Notes: generated by a model not told the origin, from the letters alone. Positions 1-5,839 are shown, counted from the stretch's first letter. The stretch: 5,839 nt of DNA from Chitinophaga pinensis (GCA_945870115.1 CAMBRH010000225.1:1-5839), one strand, 5' to 3'. Program-made: numbers and translations.

Positions 1-31
1 TCAGGGGTTTCAAATTTTAAAAAATAATAGT

Positions 32-58
32 AATCCCAACTTTAAAACGGTTGGGATT
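32..58. terminator. Intrinsic terminator of the upstream gene, probably bidirectional
   Basis: A perfect 9-bp inverted repeat pairs AATCCCAAC (32-40) with GTTGGGATT (50-58) around a 9-nt loop. T-rich sequence follows it and A-rich sequence precedes it, so it could stop transcription from either side. The first bases of the window may be the tail of an upstream + strand gene: one frame ends with TAA at 18-20 after codons for RGFKF, another with TAA at 25-27. Either would place the stop just before the hairpin. Too little is present to name that gene. Confidence 0.72.
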
Positions 59-88
59 TATTATTTCAAAAATAAAAGTAGGGTAAAG

Positions 89-96
89 TATTTTTG
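89..96 (+). promoter_or_regulatory. Bacteroidota-type -7 promoter element for the lipoprotein gene
   Basis: TATTTTTG matches the Bacteroidota -7 consensus TAnnTTTG exactly. The expected -33 TTG-type element is weak: only an ATTTC at 63-67 lies about 21 nt upstream. Transcription would begin near 102-104, giving a leader of about 30 nt that is A-rich and lacks a Shine-Dalgarno sequence, as is usual in this phylum. Because it lies after the upstream terminator, the lipoprotein gene probably starts its own transcript. Confidence 0.5.
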
Positions 97-133
97 AGTT
101 GTCTTAGTTAAGAACCATAAAAATATAACAATT

Positions 134-1606
134 ATGAAAACAGTTAAAAATTTTCTTTTAGTACTAGCAGCATCAATGGGATTTATTTCCTGCGAGGATT
201 CCAATGCAATTGACAGCGAGAATAATTCTCAAAAAAGTGCTGCACTTAGAACGGTGCTTAACGAATTAAAGTTGACTAACAATATTGCGGGAAGTTCAGC
301 GGCAAGAGATTCAAATTCAAATCCTTTTTGTTTTGAATTTGTATATCCGGTTACATTAACATATAGTAATAATACCGAAATCACAATTGCTACTTTTACG
401 GGATTAATCGACGTTTTGACAAGTGAAACACCAAATCTTTACTTATCAGGAATAGTTTTCCCGTTTCAAGTAATAGAAAATACTTCACAAAACGGAACAA
501 ATACAATTACAATTAACAATGAAGCTGAGTTTTTGACTTTAATTCAAAATTGTAATTTCAATACTTTAAATGATGATTTATTGCAGCCTTTATGTTTTGA
601 TTTTGTATTTCCAATAGGATTTTCAACGAATAATGCTACAGCCAATACATTTGTTGTAAATAATTTGCAAGAATTACACAATTATTTAAGCCTTCAATCA
701 ACAAATCCTAGTGGCTATCTTCAACAAATGGTTTTTCCAATTTCTGTGATTTCCAATAACCAAACTGTTGTTGTAAATAATTTATATGAACTGTATCAAA
801 TGATAAATAGTTGCGATAATCCTTGCGTTTGTACTCAAGAATATGCACCAGTTTGTGTTCAAGTTAGAACAGATAGTATCGCTACCTATCCTAATTTATG
901 TTATGCAATTTGCGCAGGATATACTCAAAACGACATCGTTTCTTGCAATCCAGCACCTTGTGAAATCTCTAATCTTGTTTCAACGGTTGGAAGTTGTAAT
1001 CCATCTGGAACTACATTTCAATTGACAATTAATTTTACAACTTCACTTCCTGGCGCAACTCAATTTGACGTTCGCAACCAAATGGGCGTTTTAGTTGGAA
1101 CCTATAATTTAAGTGCTTTGCCTTTAACATTAGACTATGTTACTTCTACTGCTGGCAGTGATAGTTTGTATATTAATTTGGTTGGAGTTACAAATTGTTC
1201 GGCATCAACAACTTGGATTTCACCAAATTGCGGATGTGTATGTCCAACTAATTTAGCACCAGTTTGCGTTCAAACAGCCAATGGAATTGTTCAATATAAT
1301 AACTCTTGTTTAGCGGAATGTGCGGGATATACTGCCAATAATTTTGTGAATTGTAATCCATCAACTTCAAATTTTTCTACTCAATTGGGAACTTGTTTTC
1401 AAATAGCATTTCCAGTTACGGTTCAATATAACGGACAAACAGCAATAGTAAATTCTAACGGTGAGTTGTTACAATATTGGAATGGTACTGATGCAATTCC
1501 AAATTTGGTTTATCCAATTACGGTTACATTTATTAATCCAGCTGCAACTTTTGTTTTTGCTAGTCAAGCAGATTTTCAAACTCAAATAAGTTCGCATTGT
1601 AATTAA
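134..1606 (+). CDS. Secreted lipoprotein with two Kazal-type modules and three two-part repeat units
   Basis: This is a 490-residue protein of unknown function, probably anchored in the outer membrane. The first 20 residues are a lipoprotein signal: basic MKTVK, a hydrophobic stretch, then lipobox FISC with lipidated Cys20. The acidic pair E21-D22 right after it resembles Bacteroidota surface-export signals (inference). A polar linker reaches about residue 62. The modules follow in order: repeat unit 1 (65-141), unit 2 (153-228), Kazal module 1 (231-271), an Ig/FN3-like beta domain (about 276-366), Kazal module 2 (368-407) and unit 3 (420-490). There is no T9SS C-terminal sorting domain, which fits lipid anchoring. 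Besides Cys20 there are 22 cysteines, an even number that divides cleanly among the modules. The ATG at 134 is chosen because it begins the signal peptide and follows a promoter match. A Kazal domain suggests protease inhibition or protein binding, but the role is unproven. Confidence 0.9.
   Translation: MKTVKNFLLVLAASMGFISCEDSNAIDSENNSQKSAALRTVLNELKLTNNIAGSSAARDSNSNPFCFEFVYPVTLTYSNNTEITIATFTGLIDVLTSETPNLYLSGIVFPFQVIENTSQNGTNTITINNEAEFLTLIQNCNFNTLNDDLLQPLCFDFVFPIGFSTNNATANTFVVNNLQELHNYLSLQSTNPSGYLQQMVFPISVISNNQTVVVNNLYELYQMINSCDNPCVCTQEYAPVCVQVRTDSIATYPNLCYAICAGYTQNDIVSCNPAPCEISNLVSTVGSCNPSGTTFQLTINFTTSLPGATQFDVRNQMGVLVGTYNLSALPLTLDYVTSTAGSDSLYINLVGVTNCSASTTWISPNCGCVCPTNLAPVCVQTANGIVQYNNSCLAECAGYTANNFVNCNPSTSNFSTQLGTCFQIAFPVTVQYNGQTAIVNSNGELLQYWNGTDAIPNLVYPITVTFINPAATFVFASQADFQTQISSHCN
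326..556 (+). repeat. Beta-rich repeat unit 1 of the lipoprotein (residues 65-141)
   Basis: The first half starts FCFEFVYPVTLTY and the second has IVFPFQVI, later TITINNEAEF and QNCN. Each half has the pattern [VF][FY]P followed by a beta strand, then hydrophobic-x-N-x-x-E-[LF], then a short helix-like end. The unit opens at C66 and closes at C140, so a disulfide clasp across it is plausible. The first half is the most degenerate of the six, with no NxxEL motif. Confidence 0.7.
590..817 (+). repeat. Beta-rich repeat unit 2 of the lipoprotein (residues 153-228)
   Basis: This is the clearest copy. Half 2a carries CFDFVFPIGF and VVNNLQELHNYL; half 2b carries MVFPISVI and VVVNNLYELYQMI. The DNA of the halves shares a 16-nt identical stretch (651-666 and 768-783), so the unit itself looks like an internal duplication. 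Flanking cysteines are C154 and C227. Confidence 0.75.
824..946 (+). repeat. Kazal-type module 1 of the lipoprotein (residues 231-271)
   Basis: Six cysteines at 231, 233, 241, 256, 260 and 271 follow C-x-C-x7-C-x14-C-x3-C-x10-C. The C-x7-C loop reads CTQEYAPVC, close to the reactive loop of turkey ovomucoid third domain (CTLEYRPLC). It is followed by TYPNLC, matching the Kazal TYxNxC core. By alignment the P1 residue would be Gln235. The C1-C2 spacing of one residue is of the non-classical type, and the C-terminal loop is shorter than in animal Kazal domains. Confidence 0.75.
1235..1354 (+). repeat. Kazal-type module 2 of the lipoprotein (residues 368-407)
   Basis: The six cysteines at 368, 370, 378, 392, 396 and 407 follow C-x-C-x7-C-x13-C-x3-C-x10-C, nearly the same spacing as module 1. 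The reactive-loop equivalent reads CPTNLAPVC, so P1 by alignment would be Thr372. Shared pieces with module 1 include APVC, CxAxCAGYT and a CNP end. At DNA level GCACCAGTTTG occurs in both (845-855 and 1256-1266). Confidence 0.75.
1391..1603 (+). repeat. Beta-rich repeat unit 3 at the lipoprotein C-terminus (residues 420-490)
   Basis: The first half carries CFQIAFPVTVQY and IVNSNGELLQYW; the second carries LVYPITVTF and FVFASQADFQTQI, ending at HCN. Flanking cysteines C421 and C489 mirror those of units 1 and 2. It is separated from units 1 and 2 by the Kazal/Ig-like/Kazal block, so the protein begins and ends with the same fold. Confidence 0.7.
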
Positions 1607-1629
1607 TATTTGATGCAAATAATTTAATT

Positions 1630-1670
1630 AATAGTACAACATTTTCTTAAATAGAATTTGTTGTACTATT
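1630..1670 (+). terminator. Perfect 12-bp hairpin after the lipoprotein gene; terminator or start-region regulator
   Basis: AATAGTACAACA (1630-1641) pairs perfectly with TGTTGTACTATT (1659-1670) around a 17-nt loop, 23 nt after the lipoprotein stop codon. The short T run 1669-1672 is partly in the stem and only three pairs are G-C, so as a terminator it may be leaky. The right arm overlaps two in-frame TTG codons (1658 and 1661) that could start the sigma gene, so it could also affect sigma expression. Confidence 0.55.
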
Positions 1671-1687
1671 TTATAAAATCCACACAT

Positions 1688-2209
1688 TTGAAACAAGATA
1701 TTGAGAAATCGCTTTTATGTTCCGATGCTGTTTTTAAATCCATTTTTGAAGCTAACTTTAAATTTTTAAGAAACTTCTTATTATTTAAATTCAAAAATAT
1801 TGAAAGAGCTGAAGATGCTGCCCAAAATGCATTCGTAATCCTTTGGGAAAATTGTGGCACTTTGAAACCTGAACAAGCAAAACAATTTTTGTTTACAACT
1901 GCAATTCGGTTGTCACTCAATTCAATAAAACACGAGAAAGTAGTTCTTAATTTTGAATTAAAAACGAATCAAAACCAATCCGATATTGAATCGCCAGAGT
2001 TTTTACTTATTGAAAAAGAGTTGCAAAAGCAGTTGGAAAAAGCATTAAACGATTTACCAGAAAAACAGCGTATTGTTTTTTTAATGAATAGATTTGAAAA
2101 CCACACTTATAAAGAAATAGCAGTTTTACTTGATATTTCTGTAAAAACAGTTGAAAAAAGAATGCATAACACTTTACTTGAATTGCGAAAAGTAATTGCT
2201 ACTTTATAA
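1688..2209 (+). CDS. ECF-family RNA polymerase sigma-70 factor
   Basis: This cytoplasmic sigma factor would redirect RNA polymerase when released from the FecR protein encoded next. With the start at 1688 it has 173 residues, a normal ECF length. Region 2 spans about residues 16-55, with the typical ERAEDAAQNAFVILWEN core. A linker containing SPEFLLIEKE follows. Region 4 (about 112-170) has LPEKQRIVFLMNRFE and the helix-turn-helix TYKEIAVLLDISVKTVEKRM. The start is uncertain: no ATG lies before region 2, and an in-frame TAG at 1652-1654 closes the frame upstream. TTG at 1688 is chosen because it clears the hairpin and gives an N-terminus like related flavobacterial sigma factors (MKQDIEKSLLCSDAVF). 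TTG at 1658 or 1661 would add 10 or 9 residues. A loose -7-like TAGAATTTG (1652-1660, one base too long) could supply a short leader. fecR follows after 44 nt. Confidence 0.88.
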   Translation: MKQDIEKSLLCSDAVFKSIFEANFKFLRNFLLFKFKNIERAEDAAQNAFVILWENCGTLKPEQAKQFLFTTAIRLSLNSIKHEKVVLNFELKTNQNQSDIESPEFLLIEKELQKQLEKALNDLPEKQRIVFLMNRFENHTYKEIAVLLDISVKTVEKRMHNTLLELRKVIATL

Positions 2210-2253
2210 ATTCAATGTAATAAAGTTTTGAAGAAGCCTAAATAGATACGATT

Positions 2254-3174
2254 ATGAAAGATAATTTAAATACCAACGAAAATAAAAACTTCCTATCCGA
2301 TTGGTTAGCAGGTTCATTATCGGATGAAAAACTTATGGAATTGGTTTCTGAATCTGATTTTCAAGCCTATAAAAAATTGAAAAACACTTTAGATACCTAT
2401 CAAGTTGCTTCGCCAGATATGGACGCTAATTTTCAAGCTATTAAATCTAAATTATCAATTAAGAAAGAGAAAAAACAATCCAGAATCATTCAATTATATA
2501 GATATTCTTCAGTTGCAGCACTACTTTTTCTTATGATTGGATTGTATCATTTGATTGTATTTTCTAATTCTATTTCAACGGATATTGGAAAAATGGCTTT
2601 AATTAATTTGAATGACAATTCTAAAGTTACCTTAAATGCCAATTCTAATATTTCATATCCAAGTTTTTTTAAATTCAATCGAAAATTAAAATTAGAAGGG
2701 GAAGCTTTTTTTGAAGTTGAAAAAGGAGAAACATTTACAGTTCAAACTGCTCAAGGAACCGTTCAAGTTTTCGGAACTAAGTTTAATGTAATCGTTCGTT
2801 CTGATTATTTTGAAGTGCATTGTTATGAAGGCAAAGTAAAAGTTACCACTGATAAAAAAGCTATATTTCTACTTAATGGCAATGGAATTAGATGTTACGG
2901 CAATAATTCCATTGAATATAATGACATAAGTGAACCAAAACCACAATGGATTATTGGTGAATCAACTTTTAAAAATGTTCCTTTAAAATACGTAATTCAA
3001 GCGTTTCAAAACCAATATAATTATCAAATGAATTATCCTGAAAAATTTGGATTAGTTCAGTTTACAGGCAGTTTTACCAATAAAAATATTGACGTAGCGT
3101 TGCAATCTATTTGCATTCCAATGCGATTAAAATATTCTAAAACGAATTCTTCCAAAATTTTAATTTCAGAATGA
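2254..3174 (+). CDS. FecR-family anti-sigma factor / transmembrane signal transducer
   Basis: This 306-residue inner-membrane protein should hold the neighbouring sigma factor and receive a signal from the STN domain of the downstream receptor. The N-terminal cytoplasmic segment (about 1-75) has the FLSDWLAGSLSDEKLMELV motif usual for Bacteroidota FecR proteins. A basic stretch (KKEKKQSR) leads into one transmembrane helix at about 84-103. The periplasmic FecR domain (about 110-198) shows SKVTLNANSNISYP, GEAFFEVEKGE and GTKFNV. The C-terminal DUF4974/STN-like part (about 228-306) begins near PQWIIGESTFKNVPL. The usual LPDGS motif appears as LNDNS, a mild divergence. The 44-nt gap to the sigma gene has no clear terminator, and the stop overlaps the receptor start by 4 nt (ATGA, 3171-3174), so translational coupling is likely. 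The ATG at 2254 gives the full N-terminal domain. Confidence 0.93.
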   Translation: MKDNLNTNENKNFLSDWLAGSLSDEKLMELVSESDFQAYKKLKNTLDTYQVASPDMDANFQAIKSKLSIKKEKKQSRIIQLYRYSSVAALLFLMIGLYHLIVFSNSISTDIGKMALINLNDNSKVTLNANSNISYPSFFKFNRKLKLEGEAFFEVEKGETFTVQTAQGTVQVFGTKFNVIVRSDYFEVHCYEGKVKVTTDKKAIFLLNGNGIRCYGNNSIEYNDISEPKPQWIIGESTFKNVPLKYVIQAFQNQYNYQMNYPEKFGLVQFTGSFTNKNIDVALQSICIPMRLKYSKTNSSKILISE

Positions 3175-5462
3175 GAAAAGCCATTTTGTTATTAATTTTA
3201 ATAATTGTTGTTCCAAATTCTTGGGCTCAAAAACAAAAAATGGAATCTTTTCATTTTTCAGCTACAAATTTGAATCAGGTTTTGATTGAAATTGAGAATA
3301 AATTCGACGTAAAATACTCTTTTGTTGATAGCATTGTAAAATTTAAAAAAGTCAGTTTACCTTTAAAAAAATACGATTTAAATCAGTTAAACGAAGCCAT
3401 CGCATTTCAGACTTCTTTGAATATTGTGAAAATCGATAACCGATATTATTCGATTTACAAAAAAGAAGAGTCCATTCAAACAGAACATTTAGATGAAATT
3501 ATCATTGAAGGTTTTTTATCTAAAGGAATCAAAAAAATAAATCAAAATATAATCATAACACCCCAAAAAGTAGGAGTGCTTCCGGGCGTAACCGATTCGG
3601 ATGTTTTGTTAGCATTGCAACAATTACCGGGAGTGAAAAGTCCGAATGAAACCGCCACAGGACTCTATATTAGAGGTGGAACTTCCGATCAAAATCTTGT
3701 TTTATGGGACGGAATTCGAATGTATCATCCGGGACATTTGTTTGGTATGATTTCTGGATTTAATCCCAATGCAGTTCAATCGACAACATTTCATAATAAA
3801 GCTACAAATCCAAAGTTTGGAGAACGTATTTCGAGTACAATTGAAATAAAAATGTCAGATTCAATTTCAAATAAACTCAATATTAACGCAGGTTTAAATG
3901 GTTTAAATGCAGATATATTTCTTCAAACACCAATATATAAAAACAAATTAGGCGTTATCTTCTCTTTTAGAAAATCCTATACAGAAATTGGGCAAACGAT
4001 GACTTTTAATTCATTGGCGGAAAAGGTATTTCAAAATACTAATTTCAGTAAATTTAATTCTGAAAATCAATTCCAATTTTATGATTTTTCTGCTAAACTG
4101 ATTTATAATTTACATAGAAATACTCAAATTTCATTAACGACAGTTGTAATTGATAATGGTTTAAATTATAAAAGTGACAACGCAAATTTGGAAGTTAAAA
4201 ATCAAAAAATGAAAATTTTTAATTCCAGTTTTGGATTGAATTGGAATCAAAAATACAGCTCAAAATTAACACAAAACGCACTTGTTTATTATTCTGCTTA
4301 TACTTTAGATTATGAAAAAAATCGAGGTTTTCCTAACACTGAATTTGAACAATTTAATAAATTAAATAGAGTTACAGATTCTGGCGTAGAGTTGAATTTT
4401 GTATATGCTTTTTCCGATATTTTGAAACTTGATTTTGGAAGTCAATTATCTGGAAATGATATTTCTCACTCTTTTGTAAGTAAAAATCAAGACATCCAAA
4501 TTGCTTTAGATCAAAAGCATTTTTATAATATTTCACAATCAAATTATGCTTTTTTAAAATATAATTTGCCGAAATGGAATATTCAAGTTGGCGCAAGAAA
4601 TAATTATTATCTTCAATTAAAACGCAACAATTTAGAGCCAAGGATTTTCATCCAAAATAAAATAAACACCCATTTTACAGGGCAAATTTCATTTGAGAAA
4701 AAAAGCCAAATTGTGAGTCAGGTTCGAGAAAGTGTAATTAATGATTTAAGTTTGGAGAATTATGTGTGGTTGCTTTCAGATAATTCTAAATATCCTATTC
4801 AAAATGGCAATCAATATACATTGGGTTTTACCTATAAAAAGAACTCTTGGCTTTTGGATATTGATACCTATTATAAAACAATTGATGGAATAACTTCGCT
4901 CACTTTTGGGTTTTTGAATCCAACGGATTTGGAAGTTCACAAAGGAACTGGATTTACAAAAGGTGTAGATGTTTTGATTCAAAAAAGCGGAATTTCTTGG
5001 AAAGCTTGGCTAACATATACCTATCAAGATTCACAAAACAAATACGATGGAGTCAATGGTAATCACTATTTTCCTGTAAATTCGGATATTACTCATTCCT
5101 TTTCATCTTCATTTCATAAAACTTGGGGAAACTACTCTTTTGCTTTAGGTTGGTTTTTGCACACCGGAAAACCGTATAGTTTGCTAAATTCAACAAACCA
5201 GGTAAAGTCTTTCAACACGGAGCGTTTGCCAATTTACAATCGATTGGATATTTCTGGGGATTATCAATTTTATAATAAAAAAACCTTTGCTGCAAAAGTT
5301 GGGTTTTCAATATTTAATGTCTATAATCAGCATTCAATTCTCAGTAAAGAATATGAAAAAATATACACAGAATTGAATAGTAGCTCAACTTCTAATTATA
5401 AAACACACGATTACTATTCATTAGGATTTACACCAAATCTGTTTTTAAGGTTTAATTTTTAG
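3171..5462 (+). CDS. FecA-like TonB-dependent outer-membrane receptor with N-terminal STN signalling domain
   Basis: This 763-residue outer-membrane receptor likely takes up an unknown ligand using TonB energy and reports binding to FecR. The signal peptide is residues 1-19, with cleavage after PNSWA. The STN (secretin/TonB N-terminal) domain spans about 24-97. A TonB-box-like LDEIIIEG lies at 107-114, close to the LDEVVVTG form common in Bacteroidota. The plug domain (about 122-230) contains DVLLALQQLPGV, YIRGGTSDQNLVLWDGI and MYHPGHLFGMISGFNP. The remaining 530 or so residues form the beta-barrel, ending in the aromatic LFLRFNF expected for BAM-assembled barrels. It lacks the carboxypeptidase-like regulatory domain of many SusC proteins, is shorter than typical SusC (about 1000 residues), and no susD follows. 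It is therefore more like FecA-type signalling receptors than glycan importers. The substrate cannot be read from sequence. The ATG overlaps the fecR stop. Confidence 0.93.
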   Translation: MRKAILLLILIIVVPNSWAQKQKMESFHFSATNLNQVLIEIENKFDVKYSFVDSIVKFKKVSLPLKKYDLNQLNEAIAFQTSLNIVKIDNRYYSIYKKEESIQTEHLDEIIIEGFLSKGIKKINQNIIITPQKVGVLPGVTDSDVLLALQQLPGVKSPNETATGLYIRGGTSDQNLVLWDGIRMYHPGHLFGMISGFNPNAVQSTTFHNKATNPKFGERISSTIEIKMSDSISNKLNINAGLNGLNADIFLQTPIYKNKLGVIFSFRKSYTEIGQTMTFNSLAEKVFQNTNFSKFNSENQFQFYDFSAKLIYNLHRNTQISLTTVVIDNGLNYKSDNANLEVKNQKMKIFNSSFGLNWNQKYSSKLTQNALVYYSAYTLDYEKNRGFPNTEFEQFNKLNRVTDSGVELNFVYAFSDILKLDFGSQLSGNDISHSFVSKNQDIQIALDQKHFYNISQSNYAFLKYNLPKWNIQVGARNNYYLQLKRNNLEPRIFIQNKINTHFTGQISFEKKSQIVSQVRESVINDLSLENYVWLLSDNSKYPIQNGNQYTLGFTYKKNSWLLDIDTYYKTIDGITSLTFGFLNPTDLEVHKGTGFTKGVDVLIQKSGISWKAWLTYTYQDSQNKYDGVNGNHYFPVNSDITHSFSSSFHKTWGNYSFALGWFLHTGKPYSLLNSTNQVKSFNTERLPIYNRLDISGDYQFYNKKTFAAKVGFSIFNVYNQHSILSKEYEKIYTELNSSSTSNYKTHDYYSLGFTPNLFLRFNF

Positions 5463-5482
5463 AACTATTTATCAGTTTTAAT

Positions 5483-5540
5483 AAGTACTTAATTTTAATT
5501 ATCACTAAAAATCAATATTCTAATTAAAATAGTAGTACTT
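5483..5540. terminator. AT-rich two-part inverted repeat between receptor gene and yifB
   Basis: The inner arms ATTTTAATTA (5492-5501) and TAATTAAAAT (5521-5530) form 10 bp around a 19-nt loop. After a small internal bulge, the outer arms AAGTACT (5483-5489) and AGTACTT (5534-5540) add 7 bp. It is 20 nt past the receptor stop, where a terminator would be expected, but it has only two G-C pairs and no proper T tract. It could equally be a binding site or chance pairing in AT-rich DNA. Confidence 0.35.
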
Positions 5541-5543
5541 TAG
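5536..5543 (+). promoter_or_regulatory. Possible -7 promoter element for yifB
   Basis: TACTTTAG differs from TAnnTTTG at one position and lies 21 nt before the ATG at 5565. I see no convincing -33 TTG element upstream. It overlaps the outer arm of the inverted repeat. Confidence 0.25.
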
Positions 5544-5564
5544 ACAAAATATAAAGTATTCGCC

Positions 5565-5839
5565 ATGTTAGTAAAAGTATTTGGAAGTGCCGTTTTTGGC
5601 GTTGAAGCCACAACAATAACTGTAGAAGTCAACATTGACAAAGGAATTGGTTACCACCTAGTTGGGTTGCCCGATAATGCCATCAAAGAAAGCAGTTACC
5701 GAATTGCCGCTGCTTTGAAAAATAATGGGTACGCCATGCCTGGCAAAAAAATCACAATAAATATGGCTCCTGCCGATTTGCGAAAAGAAGGCTCTGCCTA
5801 TGATTTGACTTTGGCAATTGGAATTTTAGTTGCTTCGTC
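5565..5839 (+). CDS. yifB: YifB/ComM-family Mg-chelatase-like AAA ATPase (N-terminal fragment, cut by window end)
   Basis: An open frame runs from the ATG at 5565 to the window end: 91 complete codons plus two bases. The translation begins MLVKVFGSAVFGVEATTI and contains GIGYHLVGLPDNAIKESS, NNGYAMPGKKITINMAPADL and RKEGSAYDLTLAIGIL. This is the hallmark N-terminal ChlI domain (ribosomal S5 domain 2-like fold) of YifB/ComM proteins and looks nearly identical to the flavobacterial form. The AAA ATPase core with Walker motifs and the C-terminal Mg-chelatase domain would lie beyond the window. ComM in Vibrio is a hexameric helicase that aids branch migration during natural transformation; the role in Flavobacteriia is less certain. 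There is no sign of truncation before the window edge. Because it follows a 102-nt gap and is a widespread core gene, it is probably not part of the sigma/FecR/receptor unit. Confidence 0.95.
   Translation, partial: MLVKVFGSAVFGVEATTITVEVNIDKGIGYHLVGLPDNAIKESSYRIAAALKNNGYAMPGKKITINMAPADLRKEGSAYDLTLAIGILVAS

Noticed and set aside
843..1025. A 60-codon + strand open frame inside the lipoprotein gene
   Set aside because: It overlaps the Kazal module 1 coding sequence in another frame, has no recognisable motif and is explained by the AT-rich gene.
134..1606. Idea that the lipoprotein is a T9SS substrate or adhesin with a C-terminal sorting domain
   Set aside because: The protein ends in repeat unit 3 with HCN at its terminus, and an N-terminal lipobox already accounts for its localisation.
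1666..1920. An 84-codon - strand open frame opposite the sigma gene
   Set aside because: It lies antisense to conserved sigma region 2 and shows no domain or leader of its own.
2210..2253. Possible promoter in the sigma-fecR gap (TAAAGTTTTG at 2221-2230)
   Set aside because: It has four bases between TA and TTTG instead of two and no -33 element; co-transcription with the sigma gene is simpler.
4372..4641. An 89-codon - strand open frame inside the receptor gene
   Set aside because: It is antisense to the beta-barrel region and has low-complexity composition typical of a shadow frame.
4776..4982. A 68-codon - strand open frame inside the receptor gene
   Set aside because: It is antisense to barrel-strand coding sequence and has no motif or start context.

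Overview
The window looks like chromosomal DNA of a Bacteroidota member, most likely Flavobacteriaceae (Flavobacterium or a close relative). The evidence is a strongly AT-rich composition, A-rich leaders without Shine-Dalgarno sequences, a TAnnTTTG-type -7 promoter element, a Bacteroidota-style lipoprotein, a sigma/FecR/TonB-receptor set of the type common in this phylum, and a YifB N-terminus that reads like flavobacterial homologues. All genes are on the + strand.

Layout: positions 1-133 hold a terminator for an upstream gene and a good candidate promoter. Positions 134-1606 encode a 490-residue secreted lipoprotein built from repeats: three two-part beta-rich units, two non-classical Kazal modules and an Ig/FN3-like middle domain. 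A perfect 12-bp hairpin at 1630-1670 separates it from a three-gene cassette: an ECF sigma factor (about 1688-2209, no ATG start available), a FecR-type anti-sigma factor (2254-3174) and a FecA-like TonB-dependent receptor with an N-terminal STN domain (3171-5462). The last two overlap by ATGA. A 102-bp gap with an AT-rich inverted repeat precedes the first 91 codons of a YifB/ComM-family AAA ATPase (5565 to the window end).

How it may work: sigma, FecR and an STN-bearing receptor form a textbook cell-surface signalling relay. Ligand binding at the outer membrane is passed through the STN domain to periplasmic FecR, which then releases or activates the cytoplasmic sigma factor. No SusD partner follows the receptor, so this is not a standard glycan (PUL) SusCD pair, and the ligand cannot be read from the sequence. 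The Kazal-repeat lipoprotein next door is the most unusual element. It could be a regulon target, a surface partner of the receptor or an independent protease-inhibitor-like surface protein; adjacency is the only evidence for a link. YifB is most likely an unrelated housekeeping neighbour. I found no RNA genes, CRISPR arrays, insertion sequences or phage genes.
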